DNA of 64,000 nucleotides, from contig NZ_FMUR01000007.1 in the NCBI RefSeq assembly GCF_900101605.1, positions 124,001-188,000 on the forward strand, read 5' to 3'. Below are positions 1 through 8,510 of the stretch, piece after piece; the first letter of the stretch is position 1, and every line of letters begins with the position of its first letter. The notes beneath the pieces were generated by a model that did no database searches, was not told the origin of the DNA, and saw nothing but the letters and a program-made list of their open reading frames with translations. This DNA comes from Butyrivibrio hungatei. Its GTDB lineage: Bacteria > Bacillota > Clostridia > Lachnospirales > Lachnospiraceae. The position numbers and the translations under genes were made by a program.

Positions 1-321
1 CCAGTTGGAAAATCCGGAAGCTTCGCATGAAATAATATCAGGCATCTGATCTGACAGATAGTAACCTTTGAGCATCGCCTGAACATCTGCACCCGCATCG
101 ACACCAAGAACTTCGACGGGGACACCGGTTTCCTGCGTATACTTATCCGCGAGGGATTTCATTTGATTTGCAACTTCGCTTTTGGTATTTAAGACGGTCA
201 GTTTTTCAGCAGATGTACTTTCAGAATTTTCTGCTTCATCCGATGATTCTTTTCCGCATCCGGAGAAAAAAAGACTTAGTATCAGAACAGAGACAATAAT
301 TGGTTCTTTAAAATTTTTCAT
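1..321 (-). CDS. Sugar ABC transporter substrate-binding lipoprotein (N-terminal part)
   Basis: The first 107 codons of a secreted solute-binding protein; the rest lies beyond the left edge. The translation starts MKNFKEPIIVSVLILSLFFS, followed by a GCG lipobox whose cysteine would be lipidated, then an acidic Ser-rich tether. The mature part (KLTVLNTKSEVANQMK, then a PDIIS segment) has the typical start of family-1 extracellular carbohydrate-binding proteins. An AAAAGGGG ribosome site lies about 5 bases before the ATG. It diverges from the GH115 gene, so it may bind glucuronate or xylo-oligosaccharides; this is inference from position only. The family call is good, the substrate is unknown. 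Confidence 0.8.
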   Translation of the reverse strand, partial: MKNFKEPIIVSVLILSLFFSGCGKESSDEAENSESTSAEKLTVLNTKSEVANQMKSLADKYTQETGVPVEVLGVDAGADVQAMLKGYYLSDQMPDIISCEASGFSNW

Positions 322-436
322 ACATACCCCTTTTCATGACGATTCGCTTTTATGTAAACCAAACCCTATATATATTATCCATTTAATAAATGTAATAATG
401 ATAAAAAATAAATGAAAATTTCTTAAAATATATTTA

Positions 437-465
437 CTGACAAATATGAATGTGAAGGCTATGAT
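437..465 (+). promoter_or_regulatory. Promoter of the GH115 gene
   Basis: CTGACA (437-442), a 17-base spacer and TATGAT (460-465) form a near-consensus sigma-A promoter. Transcription would start near 472, about 30 bases before the ATG at 502. It lies in the 180-base divergent region shared with the sugar-binding lipoprotein gene, where a common operator could sit. Confidence 0.6.
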
Positions 466-501
466 AGAAGATATATATGTTACTGAAAGGATGGACTATT
501 T

Positions 502-3423
502 ATGGATTTTGTTATTTCCAAAGCTAAGATTGAAAAGGGTGAAAACGCTATTATATGTGATAAAGATGCGTTGAGCGGTATAAAGAAGATTGCGGCGAAA
601 TTATCGGGAGATATGGAGGCGGTTTTTGGGAGCGCACCAAAGCTTCTTGAGGAAAGGACAGCAGACAGCCCCATATATGTCGGAATTGTCGGAGATGCAC
701 TGATAGCAGAGCTTGGGGTTGATACAACAGATATTGAAGGTAAGCGCGAAGTTTATAAGATTGAAGTTATTGAGGATGCGCTTGTTATTACGGGAAGTGA
801 TAAGCGCGGCGCCATATACGGTATGTTCAAGCTGTCGGAGATGCTTGGTGTATCGCCGTTTATTGACTGGCTTGATGTAAAACCTGCAGGAATGACCGAA
901 TTCAGCATTCCTTCCGATTATTGCATGATCTCTAAAGAGCCTTCTGTAAAGTTCAGAGGATTTTTTATTAATGACGAGTGGCCGGCTTTCGGAAACTTCT
1001 GCAATAAGAGATTCGGCGGTTTTAATGCCAAAGTATATGAACATGTTTTTGAACTGTTGTTAAGACTTAAGGGCAATTATCTGTGGCCTGCGATGTGGTC
1101 GGCAATATTCCCCGACGACGGACCGGGACTTGATAATGCAATTCTTGCCGATGAACTTGGCGTGATAATGGGAATGAGCCATCACGAGCCGTGCTTAAGG
1201 CAGGGAGAAGAATATAAGTATTTGAGAGGAAAAGATTCTATATACGGCGATGCATGGAATTTCCTTACCAACGAGGAAGGCATAACACGCTTTTGGGAAG
1301 ACGGCCTTAAGAGAAGCGGAAAGTTTGAGAATGTCATTACCGTCGGTATGAGAGGTGAAGCCGATACCGCGATCATGGGCGAGGAGGCGACTTTAAAGGA
1401 CAACATCGATCTTTTAAGGAAAGTTCTTGCGACTCAGAACAGGCTTATAAAAGAAAATTTAAATGAAAACCTCGACGAAGTTCCGAGGATGTTGGCACTC
1501 TATAAGGAAGTAGAGCCCTATTTCTACGGCGATGAGAATACGAAGGGACTCATGGACGATCCTGAATTGGAGGGCGTAACACTTATGCTCTGCGATGATA
1601 ACCACGGAAATTTAAGAACCGTTCCCACAGAAGAGATGAGAAATCATAAGGGCGGTTACGGAATGTATTATCACTTCGACTATCATGGTCTTCCGGTGTC
1701 ATTTGAATGGTTCAATACATCGCACCTTTCCAAAGTATGGGAGCAGATGACGACAGCTTATGATTTCGGAATAAGAGACCTTTGGATCGTCAATGTCGGA
1801 GATATCTTCAGTAATGAATATCCTCTGGGATACTTCCTTGATCTGGCATATGACTTTGACCGCTTTGGAACTTCAAATCCGGATAGTGCCAAAGAATACA
1901 CAAAGCTCATAGTTGAGAGTAATTTCAAGGGTAAGCTTGCTGCTTCCGATATGAAAAAGTGTGAAGAGCTTCTTGAAGGCTATACAAGGATAACATCAAG
2001 CAGAAGAACCGAAGCAATGAACGACAAGGTTTATGCGCCTTTTGCGTATAATGAAGCATTTGATACACTTGCGGAAACCGAAAAGCTCATGGCTGATGCC
2101 GATGCTCTTTTAAATAAGCTTGAAGGCAATACGAGATTTGTTTTTTATGAACTTATATGGCTTCCGCTTACCGCAAATCTTAATGTTCAGAGAATGTGGC
2201 TTCTTACCACTTTGAATCACGGTTTTGCGGAACAGGGAAGCACTTATGCCATGACTCTTGGAAAGAAAATAGATGAGTGCATCGCATATGACAGAAAAAT
2301 CGTAGATGAACTTCATACGATTGAAGACGGAAAGTGGTACGGAATGGGACTTTCAGAGCACATAGGATTTAATGACTGGTGCGAAGAAGGCTGCAAGTAT
2401 CCGGTAGTACATACTTTTGAGCCTGCAAACAAAGAAAGACTGATCGTGTCGGTAAAGGGATCTGATTTCTACACGGAAGGCAAGTTCTGGACAGGCCACG
2501 TGGGAGCTGTTGATGCGTTCCTCAATCCTTCGAATGATGAAGCGGAACTTATACTTTCGACTGCGGGAAGAGTTGATTGCAGTTACAAGGTTGAAAATCC
2601 CAATCCGTTCTTTGAGATATCTGAGGAAGAGGGCGTTGTAAAGCCCTATACGCTCAAAGCCTTAAAGATAAGACTCGACAGAGAAAAGTATGAAAAGACA
2701 AATGTCACACCCGAAATCTGCATTCACTGTTCTGACGGCAATGTAGTAATAAAGCTTCCCGTAAATACGACGGCTGATATCGGATGCGGAGAAAAAGCCG
2801 ACGGTACGTTCTATTGGCTTGGTAAGACACTTGATATGAATGAGAAGATGATAGATGCACCGCTTCATAAGAGAACATGGCCGGGCAAACTTGGTCTCAT
2901 GAATTATATATCGATCGATGCAGCAAACTATACGGATAAGACCGATTCAGCCAAAGGCGGATTTAAAGTTATAGAAGACTACAGCAGAGGGCTTGATGCT
3001 GTTAAGGCATATCCTCAGGATATTATTTTCGGAACTGATGAAAAAGATTGTCCGAAGCTCACTTACAAAGTGAAAGTGCCTTCAGAGGGTGATTACAAAG
3101 TTAAGTTGTATGTCAACCCGAGCAACCCGTATTCAAGGGATAATGTGATATTCTTTGGAATCGGCGCAAATGGCGAAAAGATGCAGAAAATTAATATGAT
3201 AGAGTCTGATTTTGCGGTTGGCGACGGAAATCCGTACTGGTCTTTGGTAGTTACAGAAAACAAGAGAGTTGTGGAAGTCTGCTTGAAACTTAAAGCCGGA
3301 ATCAATGAAATAAATGTTTATGCGGTAGATCCAAACTTTGTTGTTCAGAAGCTCGTAATAAATAAAGCCGGTGAGGAGCTTTTGCCTTCATATCTCGGAC
3401 CTAAGGAGACATTTAGATTCTAA
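502..3423 (+). CDS. GH115 xylan alpha-1,2-glucuronidase
   Basis: A 973-residue protein of the GH115 family, which releases glucuronic acid or 4-O-methylglucuronic acid from the xylan backbone. Residues about 30-140 form the N-terminal domain. The catalytic barrel begins near residue 150 with KFRGFFINDEWPAF, followed by LKGNYLWPAMW and GMSHHEPCLR, all characteristic of the family. The C-terminal third (from about residue 640) is beta-rich, as in other members. Length is normal. There is no signal peptide, so the enzyme is probably cytoplasmic and works on imported aldouronic oligosaccharides; GH115 enzymes that act on polymer are usually exported. The start at 502 is preceded by GAAAGGA about 10 bases upstream. 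It is a single gene with its own promoter and terminator. Confidence 0.9.
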   Translation: MDFVISKAKIEKGENAIICDKDALSGIKKIAAKLSGDMEAVFGSAPKLLEERTADSPIYVGIVGDALIAELGVDTTDIEGKREVYKIEVIEDALVITGSDKRGAIYGMFKLSEMLGVSPFIDWLDVKPAGMTEFSIPSDYCMISKEPSVKFRGFFINDEWPAFGNFCNKRFGGFNAKVYEHVFELLLRLKGNYLWPAMWSAIFPDDGPGLDNAILADELGVIMGMSHHEPCLRQGEEYKYLRGKDSIYGDAWNFLTNEEGITRFWEDGLKRSGKFENVITVGMRGEADTAIMGEEATLKDNIDLLRKVLATQNRLIKENLNENLDEVPRMLALYKEVEPYFYGDENTKGLMDDPELEGVTLMLCDDNHGNLRTVPTEEMRNHKGGYGMYYHFDYHGLPVSFEWFNTSHLSKVWEQMTTAYDFGIRDLWIVNVGDIFSNEYPLGYFLDLAYDFDRFGTSNPDSAKEYTKLIVESNFKGKLAASDMKKCEELLEGYTRITSSRRTEAMNDKVYAPFAYNEAFDTLAETEKLMADADALLNKLEGNTRFVFYELIWLPLTANLNVQRMWLLTTLNHGFAEQGSTYAMTLGKKIDECIAYDRKIVDELHTIEDGKWYGMGLSEHIGFNDWCEEGCKYPVVHTFEPANKERLIVSVKGSDFYTEGKFWTGHVGAVDAFLNPSNDEAELILSTAGRVDCSYKVENPNPFFEISEEEGVVKPYTLKALKIRLDREKYEKTNVTPEICIHCSDGNVVIKLPVNTTADIGCGEKADGTFYWLGKTLDMNEKMIDAPLHKRTWPGKLGLMNYISIDAANYTDKTDSAKGGFKVIEDYSRGLDAVKAYPQDIIFGTDEKDCPKLTYKVKVPSEGDYKVKLYVNPSNPYSRDNVIFFGIGANGEKMQKINMIESDFAVGDGNPYWSLVVTENKRVVEVCLKLKAGINEINVYAVDPNFVVQKLVINKAGEELLPSYLGPKETFRF

Positions 3424-3484
3424 AGCAACAAAGTTAATCAGTGAAAATCTTTATAAACTAAAAACCTTAATTAAATAGTGATTT

Positions 3485-3522
3485 AAAGGGCGTGGTGTAT
3501 AAATATGCACCACGCCCTTTTT
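3485..3522 (+). terminator. Terminator after the GH115 gene
   Basis: A perfect 13-bp stem (AAAGGGCGTGGTG at 3485-3497 with its complement at 3508-3520), a 10-base loop and a T run make a strong intrinsic terminator. The A run on the other side means it could also work in the reverse direction. Confidence 0.85.
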
Positions 3523-3658
3523 GACAATAACCTGTAATTATCTAATGCTATAAGCATTCTTTACTTTTCTATGATATCTGTATGTGTTATTATTCAGTAA
3601 ATATAAAATACCTATTGACCTAGTGGGTAAAACGATATTATAGTGGAGGATAGTTATT

Positions 3659-4606
3659 ATGAAAAAACATCTATTACTGACATTACTGATAGGAACGGTA
3701 CTTGCGCTGTCAGGATGTGGAAATGCCGGTAACGCAAGCGCTAAGGCAGGAGGAGATGTCAAGGCAGAAGAAACCGTGAAGATAGCATATCTTCCCATAA
3801 CACATTCACTTGCTGTACTTGAAGAAGCAGAGGAACTTGCAAACAACGAGAAAGTGAATGTTGAACTTGTTAAGTACGGATCATGGCCGGAACTTCTTGA
3901 TGCACTCAATTCGGGAAATGTTGACGGAGCATCGGTTCTTATAGAGCTTGCCATGAAGTCAAAGGCTGAGGGCGTTGGTATCAAAGCTGTTGCACTCGGA
4001 CATAAGGACGGAAATGTCATCGTCGTTTCAAATGATGTAAAAGACGGCGCCGATCTTAAAGGAAGAACAATTGCCATTCCTCATCGCCAGTCATCACATA
4101 ATATTCTGGTAAATGATGCACTTGCAAAGAACGGACTTACAATCGATGACATAAATGTTGTGGAACTTGCACCTACAGAGATGCCTTCGGCATTGGTTAC
4201 AGGAACAATAGACGGATACTGCGTAGCGGAGCCTTTTGGAGCGGTAGGCGTTTCCACCGGAAAGGCAAAAGTCCTGTATACATCCGAAGAATTATGGGAG
4301 GATTCCGTATGCTGCGCACTTGTTTTGACAGATGATTTTATAGATAAAAAATCTGATACAGCCAAGGCATTTGTGGAGGGATATAAGACAGCGGGAAATA
4401 ATCTCGATGCCGATACGGCTAAAGCGGTTGCAGGTAAATATCTGAAGCAGAAAGATGATGTACTTGAAACTTCGCTTAAATGGATTTCCTATGATGATCT
4501 TGATATTACAGAGGAACAATATAACAAGCTTACAGAAAAGGTTAAAGAATACGGACTTTCCGACAATCCGCCCGCATACTCCGATTTTGTAAAGACTGAC
4601 TTTTAA
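3659..4606 (+). CDS. NitT/TauT-type ABC transporter substrate-binding lipoprotein
   Basis: A 315-residue binding protein of the SsuA/TauA/NrtA (NMT1-like) group. It has a lipoprotein signal (MKKHLLLTLLIGTVLALSGC), then KIAYLPITHSLAVL and LVTGTIDGYCVAEPFGA, the latter a typical ligand-pocket segment of this family. Family ligands include sulfonates, nitrate, bicarbonate and thiamin precursors; the sequence alone does not decide which. A GGAGGA ribosome site sits 8 bases before the ATG. It heads a four-gene run of binding protein, permease, ATPase and CooS-like enzyme with gaps of 18 bases or less, so the ligand is probably tied to that enzyme, either as metal or substrate. That link is inferred from the neighbourhood. 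Confidence 0.85.
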   Translation: MKKHLLLTLLIGTVLALSGCGNAGNASAKAGGDVKAEETVKIAYLPITHSLAVLEEAEELANNEKVNVELVKYGSWPELLDALNSGNVDGASVLIELAMKSKAEGVGIKAVALGHKDGNVIVVSNDVKDGADLKGRTIAIPHRQSSHNILVNDALAKNGLTIDDINVVELAPTEMPSALVTGTIDGYCVAEPFGAVGVSTGKAKVLYTSEELWEDSVCCALVLTDDFIDKKSDTAKAFVEGYKTAGNNLDADTAKAVAGKYLKQKDDVLETSLKWISYDDLDITEEQYNKLTEKVKEYGLSDNPPAYSDFVKTDF

Positions 4607-4624
4607 TTAAGGCAAGGGGACATG

Positions 4625-5386
4625 ATGAAAAAAATACTTTCTCTTAAATACGTTGTTGTATCAATACTTATCTTACTCGGAATTTGGCAGTTGGCTTTTT
4701 GGTTAAGTGATTACAGTTCGGCTTTGTTTCCGTCACCCTTAATGGCAATTGAAGCTCTTTTTGAAATGATAGAGGACGGAACGCTTATTGCTTCTATAGC
4801 CGCAAGTATGTACAGATTCGTGATAGGCTACGGATTATCGGTTATTACAGCGGTTTTTCTGGGACTTATCTTAGGGAGCCTGCCTAAAGTTTTTAAATAT
4901 GTGAATCCGTCACTTCAGCTTTTAAGACCGATATCACCGACAGCATGGATGCCTTTTGTGGTGCTGCTGTTTGGAATAGGAGATCTTCCCGCGATAGTTA
5001 TTATTTTTATAGCGGCTTTTTTCCCCGTACTGCTGTCTACGGTATCTGCGGTAAATAAGATTGATGATATGTATTTCAGAGTTGCTGATAATTTTGGTAT
5101 CAGACAACCGCAGCTTATGTGGAAAGTTATTTTTCCTGCGGCTTTTCCCCAGATTGCCAATGCCGTTCATCTTGCACTCGGAAGCGCATGGATATTCCTT
5201 GTTGCGGGTGAGATGGTAGGCGCGCAGTCGGGACTTGGCTTTCAGATCATTGATGCGAGAAACAATATCAGAGCGGACATTCTTTTGGCGACAATTCTTG
5301 TAATAGGACTTATAGGTCTGTTACTTGATTTTCTTATCGGACTACTTGAAAAAAGAATTCTCAAAGCCTGGGGAGGAGAGCAGTAA
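4625..5386 (+). CDS. NitT/TauT-type ABC transporter permease
   Basis: An inner-membrane permease of about 253 residues, of the SsuC/TauC type, with about six membrane segments. The conserved cytoplasmic coupling loop is present: DNFGIRQPQLMWKVIFPAAF carries the EAA-like signature that docks on the ATPase. The ATGs at 4622 and 4625 are both possible; 4625 is preferred because AAGGGG then lies 5 bases upstream rather than 2. The stop codon overlaps the ATPase start by one base (TAATG), indicating translational coupling. Confidence 0.87.
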   Translation: MKKILSLKYVVVSILILLGIWQLAFWLSDYSSALFPSPLMAIEALFEMIEDGTLIASIAASMYRFVIGYGLSVITAVFLGLILGSLPKVFKYVNPSLQLLRPISPTAWMPFVVLLFGIGDLPAIVIIFIAAFFPVLLSTVSAVNKIDDMYFRVADNFGIRQPQLMWKVIFPAAFPQIANAVHLALGSAWIFLVAGEMVGAQSGLGFQIIDARNNIRADILLATILVIGLIGLLLDFLIGLLEKRILKAWGGEQ

Positions 5387-6159
5387 TGTCATACATTCAT
5401 ATAGAAAATGCAGGGAAAACCTTCATACAAAACGGCAAAGAATTTACGGCTTTGTCGGATGTAAATCTTGATATTGAAAAAGGTGAATTTATCTGTCTCC
5501 TTGGACCTTCGGGATGTGGAAAAAGTACGCTTCTCAATGCCGTTGCAGGTTTTGATCCCGTAAATCACGGAAGCATTACGATAGACGGAAATGAAGTAAC
5601 TGCGCCAAGTACAAAGAACGTGACCATCTTCCAGAACTACGGCCTTCTTCCGTGGCGCACGGTCATCAAGAACGTAGAGCTTGGTCTTGAATCAAAAGGG
5701 ATTGATAAAGATAAGAGAAAAGAGATCGCCAAAGAGTATCTCAAACTGGTTAAGCTTGAGAACTTTGCGGACAGTTTTCCGAGGCAGCTTTCCGGAGGAA
5801 TGAAACAGCGAGTTGCAATAGCAAGAGCGCTTGCGGTAGAACCCGATATTATTTTTATGGATGAGCCTTTCGGAGCGCTTGATGCAATTACCAGAATGAA
5901 GCTTCAGGATGATATATTGGATATTTGCAAAAAACAAAAGAAAACAATCATCTTTGTAACCCATGATATTGAAGAAGCTGTTTATCTGGCTGACAGGATT
6001 GTTGTAATGACACCCAATCCCGGCAAAGTAAATGGTGTTATAACAGTTCCAATCCACCATTTCAGAGACAGAACAAGCGGAGACTTTTTGCTTATAAGAG
6101 ACAAGATCTTCGATCTATTGCAAATGAAGGTAGAGGAAGATATTGAATATACGATTTAA
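5386..6159 (+). CDS. NitT/TauT-type ABC transporter ATP-binding protein
   Basis: A 257-residue ABC ATPase of the SsuB/TauB type. The Walker A motif GPSGCGKST is near residue 41, the Q-loop FQNYGLLPWR follows, the signature LSGGMKQR is near residue 136, Walker B is IIFMDEPFGALD and the switch His is in VTHDIEEA. All catalytic elements are intact. It powers the permease encoded just upstream. The gap to the CooS-like gene is only 11 bases, so all four genes should share one transcript. Confidence 0.9.
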   Translation: MSYIHIENAGKTFIQNGKEFTALSDVNLDIEKGEFICLLGPSGCGKSTLLNAVAGFDPVNHGSITIDGNEVTAPSTKNVTIFQNYGLLPWRTVIKNVELGLESKGIDKDKRKEIAKEYLKLVKLENFADSFPRQLSGGMKQRVAIARALAVEPDIIFMDEPFGALDAITRMKLQDDILDICKKQKKTIIFVTHDIEEAVYLADRIVVMTPNPGKVNGVITVPIHHFRDRTSGDFLLIRDKIFDLLQMKVEEDIEYTI

Positions 6160-6170
6160 GGTAGGGGAAA

Positions 6171-8276
6171 ATGAGCCACACACATTCACATGAACATGAA
6201 CACGAACATCACCATCATCATGGCAAAAACGGTCTTGAACACATTCATTCACACAGAAATCTGATCGGCTTTGATGAGCACGGCATTCCGACAGTGACAC
6301 TTAAGGCTAGCGATCATGGCGGAGAGAGCAGTCCCGAGGATTTTACAAAAGATTATATGAGTGCTGTAGCGGAATACAGAAAGACATTTCCGTCAAAGCA
6401 GGATGTAATTGACAATACACCCGATCCGGCTGTAAGGGAGATGATCCTTAGGATGGAGCAGATTGGAATAGATACGGCTTTTGACAGATTTGATGCTCAA
6501 AAGCCTCAGTGTGCGTTCGGACTTAGCGGAACATGTTGTAAGATCTGCAACATGGGACCTTGTCATATAACAGCGAAGGCACAGAGAGGTGTCTGCGGTG
6601 CGGATGCAGATCTTATCGTTGCAAGAAATCTGCTTCGTTCAGCGGCTTCGGGAGCGGCCCAGCACGGTATGCATGCAAGAGAAGTCATGCTTACTTTGAA
6701 AAAAGTTGCTGAGGGTGAACTTGATATTCCTATTCTCGGCGAGCAAAAGATAAGAAGCACGGCGGAAGCTTTCGGAATAAAGCAAAAGAACAGGCAGCTT
6801 AAAAATGTTGCAAAAGATCTTGCGGATGCATTACTTGAGGATATGTCAAGAAGCGTTCCCGATGACTATAAGACAATAAAGGCATGTGCACTTCCCGAGA
6901 GACAAAAGGTATGGGAGGATCTGGATATTCTTCCCATTAGTGCATATCATGAAGTTTTTGAAGCATATCATAAGTCGGGATGTGCAACGGATGGTGACTG
7001 GAAGAGTATTATGCAGCAATTCCTCAGATGCGGACTTGCTTTTACTTTTTCGGGTGTTGTCGGAGCTGGAATTGCGACCGATGCACTGTTTGGCGTCGGC
7101 GACAGAGTTACATCCAAGGTCAATATCGGTGCGCTTGAGAAAGGATATGTGAATATTGCGGTACACGGCCATCTTCCTACACTTGTAAGCCAGATTGTTG
7201 CGGCAGGAAAAAGAGATGACCTTATCGAACTTGCCAAATCCAAAGGTGCAAAGGGTATCAGATTTTACGGTATCTGCTGTTCGGGACTTTCTGCAATGTA
7301 CAGAGACAGCGGTGTTATTCCGCTCTCAAATGCCGTTTCTGCAGAACTTGTACTTGGAACGGGAGCCCTCGATCTGTGGGTTGCGGATGTTCAGGACGTA
7401 TTCCCCTCGATCATGGATGTTGCCAAGTGCTTTAAGACTGTTGTGGTTACGACAAGTGATTCCGCACGTCTCCCCGGCGCCGAGAGATATGAGTACGATC
7501 ATCACCACAGCAATATAGGACAGACTAAAGAACTTGCAGAGAAAATTGTAAGACGTGCCATCGAAAGCTTTGAGATCAGAAAAGGAATGCCCGTATATAT
7601 TCCTCCGTATGAGGTTGAAGCAGAGGTCGGATTCTCTGTTGAGTATGTTCACAAAAGATTCGGAAGTATGAAACCTCTTGCCGAAGCAATTAAATCAGGA
7701 CAGATCCTCGGCGTGGTAAATATGGTCGGATGCAACAACCCCAAGGTTCTTTATGAGAAGTGCATTATTGATGTGGCCGATGAACTTCTTAAGAATAACG
7801 TTCTTATCATTACCAACGGATGTGCATCTTTCCCGCTGATGAAGCTTGGTTACTGTGCGGTTTCTGGAAAAGAAAAGGCAGGAGAATCCTTAAGAGAATT
7901 TCTTGAGCCCGACCTTCCGCCCGTATGGCATGTCGGAGAGTGCATAGATAATACGCGCTCTACAGGCATATTTGCGGGAATTGCAGGCGTACTTGGAAAG
8001 AACCTTTATGAGCTTCCGTTTGCATTCTCATCTCCCGAGTGGGGCAATGAAAAGGGAATCGACGCAGCGCTCGGCTTTAGACTAAACGGCATAAGCTCAT
8101 ATCACTGTGTTGAGGCTCCGATCTTTGGATCAAAGAATGTAATTGAGTTCTTGAAATATGGTACAAAAGAGCTCCTTGGCTCAACAATGAATGTAAACAC
8201 GGATCCTGTCGCACTTGCAAAACAAATCGTGCAGGATATGAAAGACAAGAGAGCAGCCCTTGGCTGGGATAAATAA
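6171..8276 (+). CDS. cooS: Ni-CO dehydrogenase catalytic subunit homologue with His-rich N-terminus
   Basis: A 701-residue homologue of anaerobic CO dehydrogenase (CooS). The cysteines for the electron-transfer clusters are present: C114, C122, C123, C126, C131 in the pattern CX7CCX2CX4C, plus a later GVCG. Active-cluster ligands, matched by motif to Carboxydothermus CODH-II, are H332 (HGHLP), C370 (GICCSG), C521 (VGCNN), C551 (NGCAS) and C591 (HVGECIDN); the catalytic Lys is K628 (EWGNEK). The position equivalent to Cys333, normally in DVQC, is Asp (D409 in DVQDVFP). The first 28 residues are mostly His and Glu, a likely metal-binding tail. Genuine CO oxidation is therefore uncertain; a Ni-free or hybrid-type cluster enzyme is possible. 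No CooF, CooC or acetyl-CoA synthase gene is in the window. Confidence 0.85.
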   Translation: MSHTHSHEHEHEHHHHHGKNGLEHIHSHRNLIGFDEHGIPTVTLKASDHGGESSPEDFTKDYMSAVAEYRKTFPSKQDVIDNTPDPAVREMILRMEQIGIDTAFDRFDAQKPQCAFGLSGTCCKICNMGPCHITAKAQRGVCGADADLIVARNLLRSAASGAAQHGMHAREVMLTLKKVAEGELDIPILGEQKIRSTAEAFGIKQKNRQLKNVAKDLADALLEDMSRSVPDDYKTIKACALPERQKVWEDLDILPISAYHEVFEAYHKSGCATDGDWKSIMQQFLRCGLAFTFSGVVGAGIATDALFGVGDRVTSKVNIGALEKGYVNIAVHGHLPTLVSQIVAAGKRDDLIELAKSKGAKGIRFYGICCSGLSAMYRDSGVIPLSNAVSAELVLGTGALDLWVADVQDVFPSIMDVAKCFKTVVVTTSDSARLPGAERYEYDHHHSNIGQTKELAEKIVRRAIESFEIRKGMPVYIPPYEVEAEVGFSVEYVHKRFGSMKPLAEAIKSGQILGVVNMVGCNNPKVLYEKCIIDVADELLKNNVLIITNGCASFPLMKLGYCAVSGKEKAGESLREFLEPDLPPVWHVGECIDNTRSTGIFAGIAGVLGKNLYELPFAFSSPEWGNEKGIDAALGFRLNGISSYHCVEAPIFGSKNVIEFLKYGTKELLGSTMNVNTDPVALAKQIVQDMKDKRAALGWDK

Positions 8277-8307
8277 AGAAGTAACATTCCGATAATAACT
8301 TTTAGTT

Positions 8308-8353
8308 ATAGCCTCCCTAAAGTTTAGCGTAATTGTGCTAATAGGGAGGCTAT
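8308..8353 (+). terminator. Hairpin terminator after the CooS-like gene
   Basis: ATAGCCTCCCTA (8308-8319) pairs perfectly with 8342-8353, and TTAGC/GCTAA extend the stem inside. The T tail is weak (TGTATATT), so this is a probable rather than classic terminator separating the CooS operon from the amino-acid transporter. Confidence 0.6.
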
Positions 8354-8416
8354 TGTATATTAAGTTCAACAAAAGCGAATACATAAAGCAAACTCATTTG
8401 TTTACTGACCGGACAA

Positions 8417-8469
8417 CCGGAGGTTAGTGGTTCGTCACCATTAGGCGGACCAGTAATCTCCGGTTTTCT
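8417..8469 (+). promoter_or_regulatory. Attenuator-like leader before the amino-acid transporter
   Basis: CCGGAGGTTAGTGG (8417-8430) pairs with CCAGTAATCTCCGG (8450-8463) in a 14-position stem with one G-G mismatch, followed by TTTTCT. This is an intrinsic-terminator shape placed 42 bases before the binding-protein start. Inside it, AGTGGT and ACCATT (8425-8439) can form a competing small hairpin. The arrangement suggests conditional termination in the leader. It does not match a riboswitch class that I recognise. Confidence 0.45.
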
Positions 8470-8510
8470 CATGTGAACTTTTGATTTCAGGTTAGCTAGA
8501 GGAGACGATT

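Noticed and set aside
3615..3644. TTGACC with TATAGT as promoter of the CooS operon
   Set aside because: The -10 box directly touches the ribosome site, so the transcript would start beyond it; the real promoter is probably further upstream and was not identified.
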